Source: Novosphingobium pokkalii (lineage in GTDB: Bacteria; Pseudomonadota; Alphaproteobacteria; Sphingomonadales; Sphingomonadaceae). From it: a stretch of DNA of 64,000 bases. The notes beneath the pieces were generated by a model, which saw only the letters and a list, made by a program, of their open reading frames with translations, was not told the DNA's origin and made no database searches. Positions within the stretch are counted from its first letter, which is position 1, and each line of letters opens with the position of its first letter. Below, piece by piece: positions 18,065 through 25,400 of the stretch. The translations under genes were made by a program, and so were the position numbers. The DNA lies in NCBI RefSeq assembly GCF_014652855.1, contig NZ_BMZP01000019.1, positions 31,070 to 95,069 of the forward strand. Direction: 5' to 3'.

Positions 18065-18618
18065 GGAGCGTGGCAGCCCTGCTGGCCACGTTGGCTCTTG
18101 TCGGTTGCGTGCCGGCGCGGCTGCCGGCGCTGGAAGCGACTCTGGCCGCGCAGCCCAGCGCCACGGCCGCGCTGACGCAGTGGTGCGCCGCCGGGCATCT
18201 GGCCGATCCTGCCACGATTCGCGCCCTGGCCGATCGCACACCGCGCCCGGCGCCCGACAGCGTGCGCGCCGCGCTCGGGGTTGGCGCGACAGAGCCGCTG
18301 GGCTTTCGCCACGTGCGCCTGGCCTGTGGTAACGTCGTCCTGTCCGATGCGCAGAACTGGTTCGTGCCGGCGCGCCTGACCCCGGCGATGAACACAACGC
18401 TGGCGCAGACCGACACTCCGTTCGGCACGGTGGTGACGCCGCTGCACTTCACGCGCGCGCGCCTGGCTGCGCGGCGCGGGCGCATGGCGGAATGCCCGGC
18501 AGGCACGGTGCTGTCACACCGCGCGGTGCTGCGCCGGCCCGATGGCCTGGCGATCAGCCTGGTGGTGGAATGCTATACCCGCGCCAGCGTTCAGACTCCG
18601 CCTGCTTCGCTGCGTTGA
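18061..18618 (+). CDS. Putative lipoprotein, possibly chorismate-lyase-like fold
   Basis: Small 185-residue protein with a lipoprotein signal (LLATLALVGC, lipobox Cys at residue 16), so it is probably periplasmic and membrane-anchored. The central part (VLSDAQNWFVPARLTPAMN, then DTPFGTVVTPLHFTR, then LSHRAVLRRPDGLAISLVVE) resembles the UbiC/UTRA-type small-ligand fold: a pattern judgement, not a search result. It is translationally coupled to the DUF3857 protein, so the two may act together at the cell envelope. Its 3' end overlaps the convergent FUSC gene by 28 bp. No function is assigned. Confidence 0.7.
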   Translation: MRSVAALLATLALVGCVPARLPALEATLAAQPSATAALTQWCAAGHLADPATIRALADRTPRPAPDSVRAALGVGATEPLGFRHVRLACGNVVLSDAQNWFVPARLTPAMNTTLAQTDTPFGTVVTPLHFTRARLAARRGRMAECPAGTVLSHRAVLRRPDGLAISLVVECYTRASVQTPPASLR

Positions 18619-19718
18619 GCGGCAGCGGGCGTTGTGACAGCGCCGCGCACCTTTGACAGGGCCGCGCCCAGCAGCAGCACGGGTTCGAGCACGGCCATGC
18701 CCACCAGGATGCCGATCAGCCGGTCATAGCCGGGCGCGATATGCGCCGCGTCCCAGCTATCGGGCACCAGCACGACCAGCACGGCCAGGGTAAACTGCGT
18801 GCCGACATAGCCGCGCCCATGGTTGCCGTTTTCCAGGTGCCGCCCCCAGGCCACGCCCAGCGCGGTACCCAGCAGCATCAGCGCGGCGCGCGCCGGCCCG
18901 TGCAGCAAGGCCGCCAGCCCCAGCACCAGCGCCGCCAGCGCCCCGCCGGCGAGACAGCCAAGCAGGCGATACCACAGGCGGCGGCTGACCTGGCGCAGGC
19001 CATTGGGGCCATCCACTGCCGTCACCGGGATGAGCATGACCGCCATGATGGTGATCGCGCCGGAAACCAGCGAGGGCAGATCCCACTGCGTCGCCAGGCC
19101 CAGCAGCAGCGCCAGCGCCAGCCCGCCGCGCGCGCCGTGCAGCATCGCATCGGGACGCCAGCCCACCCCCTGCGGCTTGGGCGCGCGGATCGCCGGCCAG
19201 CGGCGGCGCAGCGTCCAGGCCGAAGCGAGGCTCACCGCCATGCAGGCCGCCGTACCGGCCAGCGTCTCGATCATCCGCATCACCGCAAAAGCGCGCGGAT
19301 CGGCGAGCGGCAGCGCCACGCGATCGTAGAGCATCATCGCAAAGGTCAGGCCCATGAACAGCCAGGCATAGGCATGGCGCGCGGTGATCGCGCCATAGAG
19401 GCTGATCGTGCCAGCCAGCGCCATGGCCAGGGCCAGCACCGGCATGCTGGTGCCCAGCGGGCTTTCCAGCACGGCCAGGCAGGCCAGCGCGCCGGCCGCG
19501 GTGCCGATGATCCGCAACAGGGAACGCCGCAGCGTTTCCAGCGGATGGCCGCGCATGACCATATAGCCGGTGAACGCCGCCCACGAGACATGGGTGGCGC
19601 CGATCACGTGGGCCAGCAGGATCGCCAACAGGACCGAGGCCACGCATTCGGCCTCGTCCACCAGGCGCGGCGCCAAGGGATCGGGTGTGGGGTCGACAGG
19701 GGAAACAGGAACGGTCAC
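18591..19718 (-). CDS. FUSC family inner-membrane protein
   Basis: Polytopic membrane protein of 375 residues related to the fusaric-acid-resistance/YccS-like efflux family. Several hydrophobic helices arranged as two related blocks are visible: residues about 25-180 (VASVLLAILLAHVIG, HVSWAAFTGYMVM) and about 200-360 (LALALLLGLATQWDL, ITIMAVMLIPVT). The partner periplasmic adaptor and outer-membrane channel genes usual for aromatic-acid efflux are absent. The substrate is unknown. A terminator-like hairpin separates it from rplA. Confidence 0.85.
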   Translation of the reverse strand: MTVPVSPVDPTPDPLAPRLVDEAECVASVLLAILLAHVIGATHVSWAAFTGYMVMRGHPLETLRRSLLRIIGTAAGALACLAVLESPLGTSMPVLALAMALAGTISLYGAITARHAYAWLFMGLTFAMMLYDRVALPLADPRAFAVMRMIETLAGTAACMAVSLASAWTLRRRWPAIRAPKPQGVGWRPDAMLHGARGGLALALLLGLATQWDLPSLVSGAITIMAVMLIPVTAVDGPNGLRQVSRRLWYRLLGCLAGGALAALVLGLAALLHGPARAALMLLGTALGVAWGRHLENGNHGRGYVGTQFTLAVLVVLVPDSWDAAHIAPGYDRLIGILVGMAVLEPVLLLGAALSKVRGAVTTPAAAQRSEAGGV

Positions 19719-19742
19719 GCCATGTGCCTAGCCCAAACGGAA

Positions 19743-19774
19743 AGGGGCCGGGAAGGCAAACCTTCCCGGCCCCT
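19743..19774 (-). terminator. Terminator downstream of rplA
   Basis: AGGGGCCGGGAAGG, a 4-nt loop, and CCTTCCCGGCCCCT form a perfect 14-bp stem. On the minus strand it is followed by TTTCCGTTTG, a weak T tract. It lies 29 nt after rplA and ends the ribosomal transcript. Confidence 0.8.
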
Positions 19775-19803
19775 GTATCCTTTTCGCCTTGGCGACTGGC
19801 GCC

Positions 19804-20505
19804 TTAGCTACCGTGAACCTGGGCCACGTCGATCTTCAGGCCGGGGCCCATCGACGAGGACAGGCCGACCTTGCGGACATACTTGCCCTTGGCGCCCGAC
19901 GGCTTGGCCTTGACGATCGCATCGACGAAAGCGTCGAAATTGGCGCGCAGCGCTTCGTTCGAGAACGAGAGCTTGCCGATGCCGCCATGGATGATCCCGG
20001 CCTTTTCGACGCGGAATTCGATCTGGCCGCTCTTGGCCGACTTCACGGCGTCCGCCACGTTCGGGGTCACGGTGCCCAGCTTCGGGTTCGGCATCAGGCC
20101 CTTGGGGCCCAGCACCTTGCCGAGACGGCCGACCAGGCCCATCATGTCGGGCGTGGCGATCACGCGACCGTAGTCGAGGTTGCCGGCCTGCATGTCTTCC
20201 AGCAGGTCTTCGGCGCCCACGCGGTCGGCACCGGCGGCCAGCGCCGCTTCGGCCTTGTCGCCACGGGCGAACACGGCAACCTTGACGTCCTTGCCGGTGC
20301 CCGAGGGCAGGCTGACCATGCCACGAACCATCTGGTCGGCGTGACGCGGGTCAACGCCCAGGTTCAGCGACACTTCGAGCGATTCGTCGAACTTGGCGCT
20401 CTTGAGGTCCTTGAGCAACTGGATGGCTTCATCCACGCCGTAGAGCTTCTGGTTGTCGCCCAGCTTCTCGACGAGAGCCTTCTGCTTCTTGGTCTGCTTT
20501 GCCAT
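19804..20505 (-). CDS. rplA: 50S ribosomal protein L1
   Basis: Ribosomal L1 stalk protein that binds 23S rRNA and, by family knowledge, can repress its own L11-L1 operon mRNA. The 233-residue product begins MAKQTKKQKALVEKLGDNQ and contains the L1 signature region (VNLGVDPRHADQMVRGMVSLP and GTVTPNVADAVKSAKSG). Length and sequence are typical. The start at 20505 is chosen over an upstream in-frame codon at 20523 because MAKQTKKQ is the conserved N terminus. It lies 4 nt after rplK. Confidence 0.98.
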   Translation of the reverse strand: MAKQTKKQKALVEKLGDNQKLYGVDEAIQLLKDLKSAKFDESLEVSLNLGVDPRHADQMVRGMVSLPSGTGKDVKVAVFARGDKAEAALAAGADRVGAEDLLEDMQAGNLDYGRVIATPDMMGLVGRLGKVLGPKGLMPNPKLGTVTPNVADAVKSAKSGQIEFRVEKAGIIHGGIGKLSFSNEALRANFDAFVDAIVKAKPSGAKGKYVRKVGLSSSMGPGLKIDVAQVHGS

Positions 20506-20509
20506 CGGA

Positions 20510-20941
20510 TCAGCCCTCCACAACCTGCAAGCCCATCGAACGGGCGGAGCCTTCGATGATCTTCGCGGCCTGCTGGATATCGTTCGCGTTCAGGTCCTTC
20601 ATCTTGGCCTGGGCGATTTCTTCCAACTGCGAGCGCTTGATGGTGCCGGCCGAAGCCTTGCCCGGAGTCTTCGAGCCCGACTTGATGCCCACGGCCTTCT
20701 TGATGAAGTAGGTGGCGGGCGGAGTCTTGGTCACGAACGTGAACGAGCGGTCCGCATAGACCGTGATCACGGTCGGCAGCGGCGTGCCCTTTTCGATTTC
20801 CTGGGTGGCTGCGTTGAATTCCTTGCAGAAACCCATGATGTTCACACCGCGCTGACCCAGCGCGGGGCCGATCGGCGGCGAAGGCTTGGCTTCGCCGGCA
20901 TTGATCTGCAGCTTGATGTAGCCTTCGATCTTCTTGGCCAT
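20510..20941 (-). CDS. rplK: 50S ribosomal protein L11
   Basis: L11 forms the GTPase-associated centre base with 23S rRNA and contacts elongation factors and RelA. The 143-residue product begins MAKKIEGYIKLQINAGEAKP, has the Pro-rich N-terminal domain (PSPPIGPALGQRGVNIMGFC) and the RNA-binding C-terminal domain ending GSARSMGLQVVEG. A strong Shine-Dalgarno AAGGAGG sits 5 nt before the ATG. Cotranscribed with rplA. Confidence 0.98.
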   Translation of the reverse strand: MAKKIEGYIKLQINAGEAKPSPPIGPALGQRGVNIMGFCKEFNAATQEIEKGTPLPTVITVYADRSFTFVTKTPPATYFIKKAVGIKSGSKTPGKASAGTIKRSQLEEIAQAKMKDLNANDIQQAAKIIEGSARSMGLQVVEG

Positions 20942-21096
20942 GATGGCCTCCTTTCATCCTGTTGGGGCACAAGGCCCCGCAGAGTAAGCGGCAATAGCGA
21001 GCGGCACGAACCACTCTACCGCGCGGAATCGGGTGGGCATGGCCCACCGGAAGTGCGCGCCCATAGCAGGTTGCACCGCATTTGCAACTGCCGGGG

Positions 21097-21132
21097 AAAA
21101 GCAAACCGCCGCGCGGGCAGGCCCGGCGGCGG
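21097..21132 (-). terminator. Hairpin with T tract downstream of nusG
   Basis: On the minus strand CCGCCGC...GCGGCGG pairs around an inner CGGGC/GCCCG stem (21106-21132) and is followed by TTTGCTTTT (21097-21105). It lies 38 nt after the nusG stop and separates secE-nusG from rplK-rplA. It could end or attenuate transcription. The remaining sequence to rplK (20942-21096) shows no other gene and should hold the rplK leader. Confidence 0.75.
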
Positions 21133-21170
21133 CTGGCTTGGACCACCGGGGCAAGGCGCCCCGGCAGCAA

Positions 21171-21707
21171 TCACTTGACCAGTTCGACCTCGTCGAAGCC
21201 CAGTTCCACCGGGGTGGCGCGGCCAAAGATCGAGACCGAGACCTTGACGCGGTGCTTGTCGAAATCGAGCTCTTCCACCACGCCGTTGAACGTGGCGAAG
21301 GGACCGGCGTTGACCTTGACCGAATCGCCGATCTCGTAATCCACGGCGACCTGGCGGGCGGGCTGGGCCGCGGCCTGTTCGCGGGCGCCGAAATAGCGCG
21401 CGGCTTCCTTTTCGGAAATCGGCTGCGGCTTGCCGTTATGGCCGAGGAAGCCGGTGACCTTGGGCGTGTTCTTGACGAGGTGATAGATATCGTCGTTCAT
21501 CGCCAGCTTGGCCAGCACGTAGCCCGGCATGAACTTGCGCTCCACCGAGACCTTCTTGCCACGCTTCACTTCGGTCACGGTTTCGGTGGGCACTTCCACC
21601 GCTTCGACCAGTTGCGACAGGCCAATGCGCTCGGCTTCGGCGATGATCGATTCGCGGACCTTGTTTTCAAAGCCGGAATAGGCGTGGATGATGTACCAGC
21701 GGGCCAT
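21171..21707 (-). CDS. nusG: Transcription termination/antitermination protein NusG
   Basis: NusG binds RNA polymerase, increases elongation and links it to ribosomal S10 or Rho. The 178-residue product has the NGN domain (MARWYIIHAYSGFENKV, about 1-115, with PGYVLAKLAMNDDIYHLVKNTP) and a C-terminal KOW domain (about 125-178, GDSVKVNAGPFATFNGVVEELD). Size and motif order are standard. It follows secE by 32 nt. Confidence 0.98.
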   Translation of the reverse strand: MARWYIIHAYSGFENKVRESIIAEAERIGLSQLVEAVEVPTETVTEVKRGKKVSVERKFMPGYVLAKLAMNDDIYHLVKNTPKVTGFLGHNGKPQPISEKEAARYFGAREQAAAQPARQVAVDYEIGDSVKVNAGPFATFNGVVEELDFDKHRVKVSVSIFGRATPVELGFDEVELVK

Positions 21708-21739
21708 AATGCGTCTCTATGTGCGAAGGGGTCTACGGG

Positions 21740-21934
21740 TCAGGCCAGCTTGAGCAGCCACTGGACGATCATGCCGAACACGCTGTCGATGCCCAGGAAG
21801 AACACCGCCAGGATCAGCATCATGACGCCGACGAAAATCGCCGTGGTGGTGGTTTCCTGGCGCGTGGGCCACACCACCTTGCGCGCTTCCGCCTTCACCT
21901 GATTGAAGAATTCGCCGGGGCTGGTCTTGGCCAT
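21740..21934 (-). CDS. secE: Preprotein translocase subunit SecE
   Basis: Essential small subunit of the SecYEG channel. The 64-residue single-helix form (MAKTSPGEFFNQVKAEARKV, then VWPTRQETTTTAIFVGVMML) is typical of alphaproteobacteria: an amphipathic N-terminal helix followed by one transmembrane segment at about residues 34-60. Its position between tRNA-Trp and nusG is the conserved order. Confidence 0.96.
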   Translation of the reverse strand: MAKTSPGEFFNQVKAEARKVVWPTRQETTTTAIFVGVMMLILAVFFLGIDSVFGMIVQWLLKLA

Positions 21935-22120
21935 TTTCCGTGCCGCCTTCGCTGCCTGAATGAATCTCGTCGCTTCCGCCTAGGGGCCATCGCCGCCCCG
22001 GACAGGTCCGGGAGGGGCAGGTCAAGGCTCCGATGTCGGAAGATGCAGCGTATCTAGGGCGAAGCGCGCCGCTTGGCAAGGGTGGACGACAGGCACGCCG
22101 TGGGCCGGGCGGCACAATGC

Positions 22121-22160
22121 GAAAAAGGCCGCCAACCCGGTGGGGCTGGCGGCCTTTTTC
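22121..22160. terminator. Strong symmetrical terminator between tRNA-Trp and secE
   Basis: GAAAAAGGCCGCCAACCC and GGGCTGGCGGCCTTTTTC form a long stem (one mismatch) with a 4-nt loop, A5 on one side and T5 on the other. The form works in both directions; in this context it ends the tRNA-Trp transcript on the minus strand. Between it and the secE start (21935-22120) no gene is seen; the secE promoter should lie there. Confidence 0.88.
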
Positions 22161-22184
22161 GCGTCAGCCATCATCGCGCGATGA

Positions 22185-22260
22185 TGGCAGGAGTGGAGGG
22201 ACTCGAACCCCCGGCCCTCGGTTTTGGAGACCGATGCTCTACCAACTGAGCTACACTCCT
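22185..22260 (-). tRNA. tRNA-Trp (anticodon CCA)
   Basis: On the minus strand the sequence folds as a cloverleaf: acceptor stem AGGAGTG/CACTCCT, D-arm with AGCTCAGTTGGTAGAGC, anticodon arm TCGGTCTCCAAAACCGA with anticodon CCA, T-arm CCGGGGGTTCGAGTCCCTCC (last base pairs into the acceptor side), discriminator G and an encoded 3' CCA. This decodes UGG. Its place upstream of secE matches other alphaproteobacteria. Confidence 0.97.
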
Positions 22261-22329
22261 GTGCTGGTGACGGCCCCTTAGTGGGTTGACGCGGGCAGTG
22301 CAACCGGCGGATGAAGATTTTCAACCGTC

Positions 22330-23133
22330 ATGTTGCAAACCCACAGTTCCATCATCCCGCCCGATCTTCTGCTCAGGGCCTATCGTGCCGGGATCTTTCC
22401 CATGGCCGATAGCCGCGACGACCCTGAAATCTATTGGGTGGAGCCGCGCCTGCGCGCGATCCTGCCGCTCGACGGGTTCCACTGCTCGCATTCGCTGGCG
22501 CGCACGCTGCGGCGCGGGCGCTTTGTGGTGACCTGCAATGCGGCGTTCGATGCGGTGATCGATTCGTGCGCCGCGCCGCGCGCCGGGGCGCAGGATAGCT
22601 GGATTTCGCAGCGCATCCGCGACAGCTATCGCACGCTGCATGCCATGGGCCATGCTCATTCGATCGAGACCTGGGCGGTGGACGCGCAAGGCGAGCGCGC
22701 GCTGGTCGGCGGCCTTTATGGCGTGGGCTTTGCCCGCGTGTTCTGTGGCGAAAGCATGTTCAGCCGGCAGAGCGATGCCTCGAAAGTGGCGCTCGCCTGG
22801 CTGGTCGCCGCGCTGCGCCGGGCCGGGGCCATGCTGCTCGATTGCCAGTTTTCCACACCCCATCTCGCCTCGCTGGGCGCGATCGAGATTCCCCAGGCCG
22901 AATACCTTGCCCTGCTGGACGAGGCCGGGCGTTATTCGGTGGTCGAATCGCCCGGCGTGCCGCCATCTTCCACCACCGGCGCGTCGTCGGCCGGTGCGGT
23001 ATCGTCCGGCTCTGCGGCCGGAGCAGCGGGCTTGCCGGCCGGCTTTGCCGCGCTCCTGGCAGCAGCGGCCGAGGCGGGGCTGTCTTCCTCGCCGGGGAAC
23101 TTCATCGCGCAGTCCTTGACCCAGACATCATAG
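22330..23133 (+). CDS. aat: Leucyl/phenylalanyl-tRNA--protein transferase with a C-terminal extension
   Basis: N-end-rule enzyme that transfers Leu or Phe from tRNA to proteins with N-terminal Arg or Lys, marking them for ClpAP. The core (about residues 1-205) has the GNAT-like fold signatures RAYRAGIFPMA, IYWVEPRLRAILPLDGF, GGLYGVGFARVFCGESMFSR and LLDCQFSTPHLASLGAIEIP. The core ends near ALLDEAGRY, where homologues stop; here about 65 further Ala/Ser/Gly-rich residues follow, read antisense through the end of the convergent DUF2155 gene. The extension is probably a by-product of lost stop codons and may be disordered. Confidence 0.93.
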   Translation: MLQTHSSIIPPDLLLRAYRAGIFPMADSRDDPEIYWVEPRLRAILPLDGFHCSHSLARTLRRGRFVVTCNAAFDAVIDSCAAPRAGAQDSWISQRIRDSYRTLHAMGHAHSIETWAVDAQGERALVGGLYGVGFARVFCGESMFSRQSDASKVALAWLVAALRRAGAMLLDCQFSTPHLASLGAIEIPQAEYLALLDEAGRYSVVESPGVPPSSTTGASSAGAVSSGSAAGAAGLPAGFAALLAAAAEAGLSSSPGNFIAQSLTQTS

Positions 23134-23597
23134 ACCGGGTGCTCGACCACGTTGAGCGACGGTGAATTCTTGAACAGCCAGCCGGAAAAGACCTTGTGCC
23201 AGGTCAGCTTCTGCTCGGTGGTGGCGCGCTCTTCGACATAGAGCTGGACGAAGGCGCCGGTTTCGGCCGGATCCTCCCACGGCGCGGTGCGCTCGCAGGT
23301 GGCAAGGCGCACGATGGCATTGCCGATGCGCTTGGCCTCGCCCGAACGCAGCACGATATCCTGCGTGATGTTGTTGCGCTTGTTGAGGAAACCGAGCGTG
23401 GCGACGCGATCCTTGACCGGCGTGCCATAGTCGCTTTCGGCCGGGCCGCCACTGGCCGCCGGCATCGGGGCGGCAGCGGTGGCTTCCCCGGGAGGCGCGG
23501 TTTCCGCCGGTTCGCGGTTGCAGCCGGCCAGGGCGGCGGCCAGCAACAGCACGCCGCCGGCCCGCAAGACCGCAACCGACGGCGCGCGGATGGGCAT
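22932..23597 (-). CDS. DUF2155 domain lipoprotein
   Basis: Exported 221-residue protein with a lipobox (LLLAAALAGC, Cys near residue 25), an Ala/Pro-rich linker, the DUF2155 domain (about 60-160; ATLGFLNKRNNITQDIVLRSGE, then FSGWLFKNSPSLNVVEHPVYDVWVKDC) and an Ala/Pro/Asp-rich tail. DUF2155 proteins are conserved in alphaproteobacteria, often beside the complex I accessory gene as here; function unknown. It starts by TGATG overlap with the NDUFA12 gene. Its 3' 202 bp are also coding for aat on the other strand. Confidence 0.87.
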   Translation of the reverse strand: MPIRAPSVAVLRAGGVLLLAAALAGCNREPAETAPPGEATAAAPMPAASGGPAESDYGTPVKDRVATLGFLNKRNNITQDIVLRSGEAKRIGNAIVRLATCERTAPWEDPAETGAFVQLYVEERATTEQKLTWHKVFSGWLFKNSPSLNVVEHPVYDVWVKDCAMKFPGEEDSPASAAAARSAAKPAGKPAAPAAEPDDTAPADDAPVVEDGGTPGDSTTE

Positions 23598-24010
23598 CAG
23601 CCTTCGGGCGACCAGGCTTCGTAATCGCCGGTGGCGGCGGCGCGATGGCCGCCCCGCTCCAGCGCGCCCTGCGGGCGATAGGCCTTCGCCGTGCCGGTGG
23701 CATTGGGCGTGAATTCCACTTCCCAGATGCGCGGCGGCGGCAGGTTGCTTTCCGGCACGCCATCGAGCGAGCCGTGCAGCCAGCCATGCCATTCGGCCGG
23801 CACGCGGCTGGCATCGTTGGCGCCGTTGTAGATCACCCAGCGGCGCTCGCGCCCCTGGAACGGGTGACCCTTGGGATAGGGCTTCTTGGCGCGGTAATAC
23901 TTGTTGCCCTGGGCATCGTGACCCACCAGCTCGCCATGGCGCGCGCTGTCGAGCAGGGTGCCGAAGGTGGCGCCGTTCCACCAGGTGAAGATCTTGCCAA
24001 GAATGCTCAT
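23597..24010 (-). CDS. NADH:ubiquinone oxidoreductase subunit NDUFA12 family protein
   Basis: Accessory subunit of respiratory complex I (homologue of mitochondrial B17.2), found in alphaproteobacteria outside the nuo operon. The 137-residue product has the family pattern SILGKIFTWWNGATFGTLL, GHDAQGNKYYRAK, RERRWVIYNGANDASRVPAEWHGWLH. ATG 24010 gives the expected N terminus; the longer frame is intergenic. It is followed by the overlapping DUF2155 gene, which suggests joint expression. Confidence 0.92.
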   Translation of the reverse strand: MSILGKIFTWWNGATFGTLLDSARHGELVGHDAQGNKYYRAKKPYPKGHPFQGRERRWVIYNGANDASRVPAEWHGWLHGSLDGVPESNLPPPRIWEVEFTPNATGTAKAYRPQGALERGGHRAAATGDYEAWSPEG

Positions 24011-24133
24011 GAAGCTCTTATTCCAGTTGCAGCCCGCCGCTGACGGGCCTTTCGCCCCTAGCGCCTGAAAGGGGGAGTCGGCAAGGGTGCTGTTGATCGC
24101 CGGTGAGGCTTGCAGACCCTTGCCGTGTGACAC

Positions 24134-24655
24134 TTACCAGGCGATGCGGTCGCCCGGCTTGAGCCCGATCTGCGCGGCGCGGCCGCCGTTGAGTTCGAGC
24201 ACGGCCGCCGCCGGCCCGGTGGATGGGAGCGGGGTCAGGTCATAGGGCACGGCATTGGCCGCCACGTTGAGCACGCGGTGGTTGGCGCCGATGAAGATGA
24301 TGTCGAGCGGGATCACCGTGTTCTTCATCCAGAACGCAGCCATGCGCGGCGGCTCCATGGGGAAGATCATGCCTTCGTCCGCGCCCATCGCGGTGCGGAA
24401 CATCAGGCCCTTTTCCTGCTCTTCGCCGGTCACGGCCACTTCCACGCGGAATTCGTGGCGGCCGGTCTTGGTGGCGATGGCCAGGGGAATGACCTTGAGG
24501 CCCGAGATCGGGTGCACCGTCGCGGCGCCCGAGGGCGCGGCGAGGGCATCGGACTTGTGGTGGCCGGCATCGGCCGTGGCCGGCGAACAGGCCATCATGC
24601 CACCGGCCAGCGCCAGCACCGCGCCCATCAGACCCGTCTTAATCGTCTGCTTCAT
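24134..24655 (-). CDS. DUF192 family exported protein
   Basis: Secreted protein of 173 residues with a signal peptide that could be a lipoprotein signal (AVLALAGGMMAC) and a DUF192 domain from about residue 65 (FRVEVAVTGEEQEKGLMFRT, PMEPPRMAAFWMKNTVIPLD, ending LKPGDRIAW). The domain is a small beta-barrel of unknown role. Its 5' end overlaps the recX stop by 17 nt, so the two are coupled. A longer frame to 25207 is only recX read in another frame. Confidence 0.9.
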   Translation of the reverse strand: MKQTIKTGLMGAVLALAGGMMACSPATADAGHHKSDALAAPSGAATVHPISGLKVIPLAIATKTGRHEFRVEVAVTGEEQEKGLMFRTAMGADEGMIFPMEPPRMAAFWMKNTVIPLDIIFIGANHRVLNVAANAVPYDLTPLPSTGPAAAVLELNGGRAAQIGLKPGDRIAW

Positions 24656-25238
24656 AAACCCAGTCTTCCGCTTCGCGTTCGCCCGCTGCATTGACCAGCG
24701 CGCGCGCCATGGCAAGGGGGTGCCCCGCCCGCAGGAACGTGGCCACCTGCTTTTCCCGCAAGGCGGGATCGATCCGCCCGGCTTCGTCACGCGGGCCGAA
24801 CGGCCCCAGCCGTCGCTTGCGTGCAAGGGCGAGCGCGGCGGCGCGCGCCTCGCGCTGCGAACCCAGCGCCTCGTCGCGCAGATCGGCGGCGATGCCCGCC
24901 TGGCCCAGATCCTGCGCGATGCGCCGGGCGCCCAGCCCGCGGCGGCGCAGGCTGGCCCCGCGCATGCGGGCATAGCCTTCGTCGCTGACATAGCCCGCCG
25001 CCGCCATGCGGGCGACGATCGTGCCAACGATCTCGGCAAGATCGGGCGCCTCCTCGTGCCACCCCCGTTCGCGCAGCTTGCGATTGAGATAGGCCGCCAG
25101 CTTGCCGGTGCTCGTGGCAAAGCGGGCGACATAGCCCAGGGCCAGTTCGTCAAGCTGGGCCGCATCGAGGGGACGGACGGCACGCGGCTTGCGACGATCT
25201 GGTACATCAGGGCGGTTCACGCCATATTCGTGCCACAC
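24639..25238 (-). CDS. recX: Regulatory protein RecX
   Basis: Modulator that caps and disassembles RecA filaments. The 199-residue product is rich in Ala, Arg and Leu with helical repeats typical of RecX (ELALGYVARFATSTGKLAAYLNRKL, GYVSDEGYARMRGASLRRRG, GARRIAQDLGQAGIAADL). RecA is not in the window, so this is the unlinked arrangement common in alphaproteobacteria. The start is a GTG at 25238; GTG 25220 is an alternative and no clear Shine-Dalgarno favours either. Confidence 0.85.
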   Translation of the reverse strand: MWHEYGVNRPDVPDRRKPRAVRPLDAAQLDELALGYVARFATSTGKLAAYLNRKLRERGWHEEAPDLAEIVGTIVARMAAAGYVSDEGYARMRGASLRRRGLGARRIAQDLGQAGIAADLRDEALGSQREARAAALALARKRRLGPFGPRDEAGRIDPALREKQVATFLRAGHPLAMARALVNAAGEREAEDWVYEADD

Positions 25239-25400
25239 TCCGGATTAAATGAGAACCTGGGTTTGCGGATTCTTGACCATTGGGGGTTGCGCCACGGCGT
25301 TCCCCCGGCAAGGAGCCCAAAACCAGTCAGCCACCATTCACTGCACAATGCAGAAGTGGGCGGCGGTGACAGATACCATAGTCCATTCCTGGGGTTTCGC

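Noticed and set aside
24255..25400. N-terminal extension of the fatty-acyl-AMP ligase frame
   Set aside because: It covers recX and DUF192 antisense; the ligase begins at ATG 25401 where family similarity starts.
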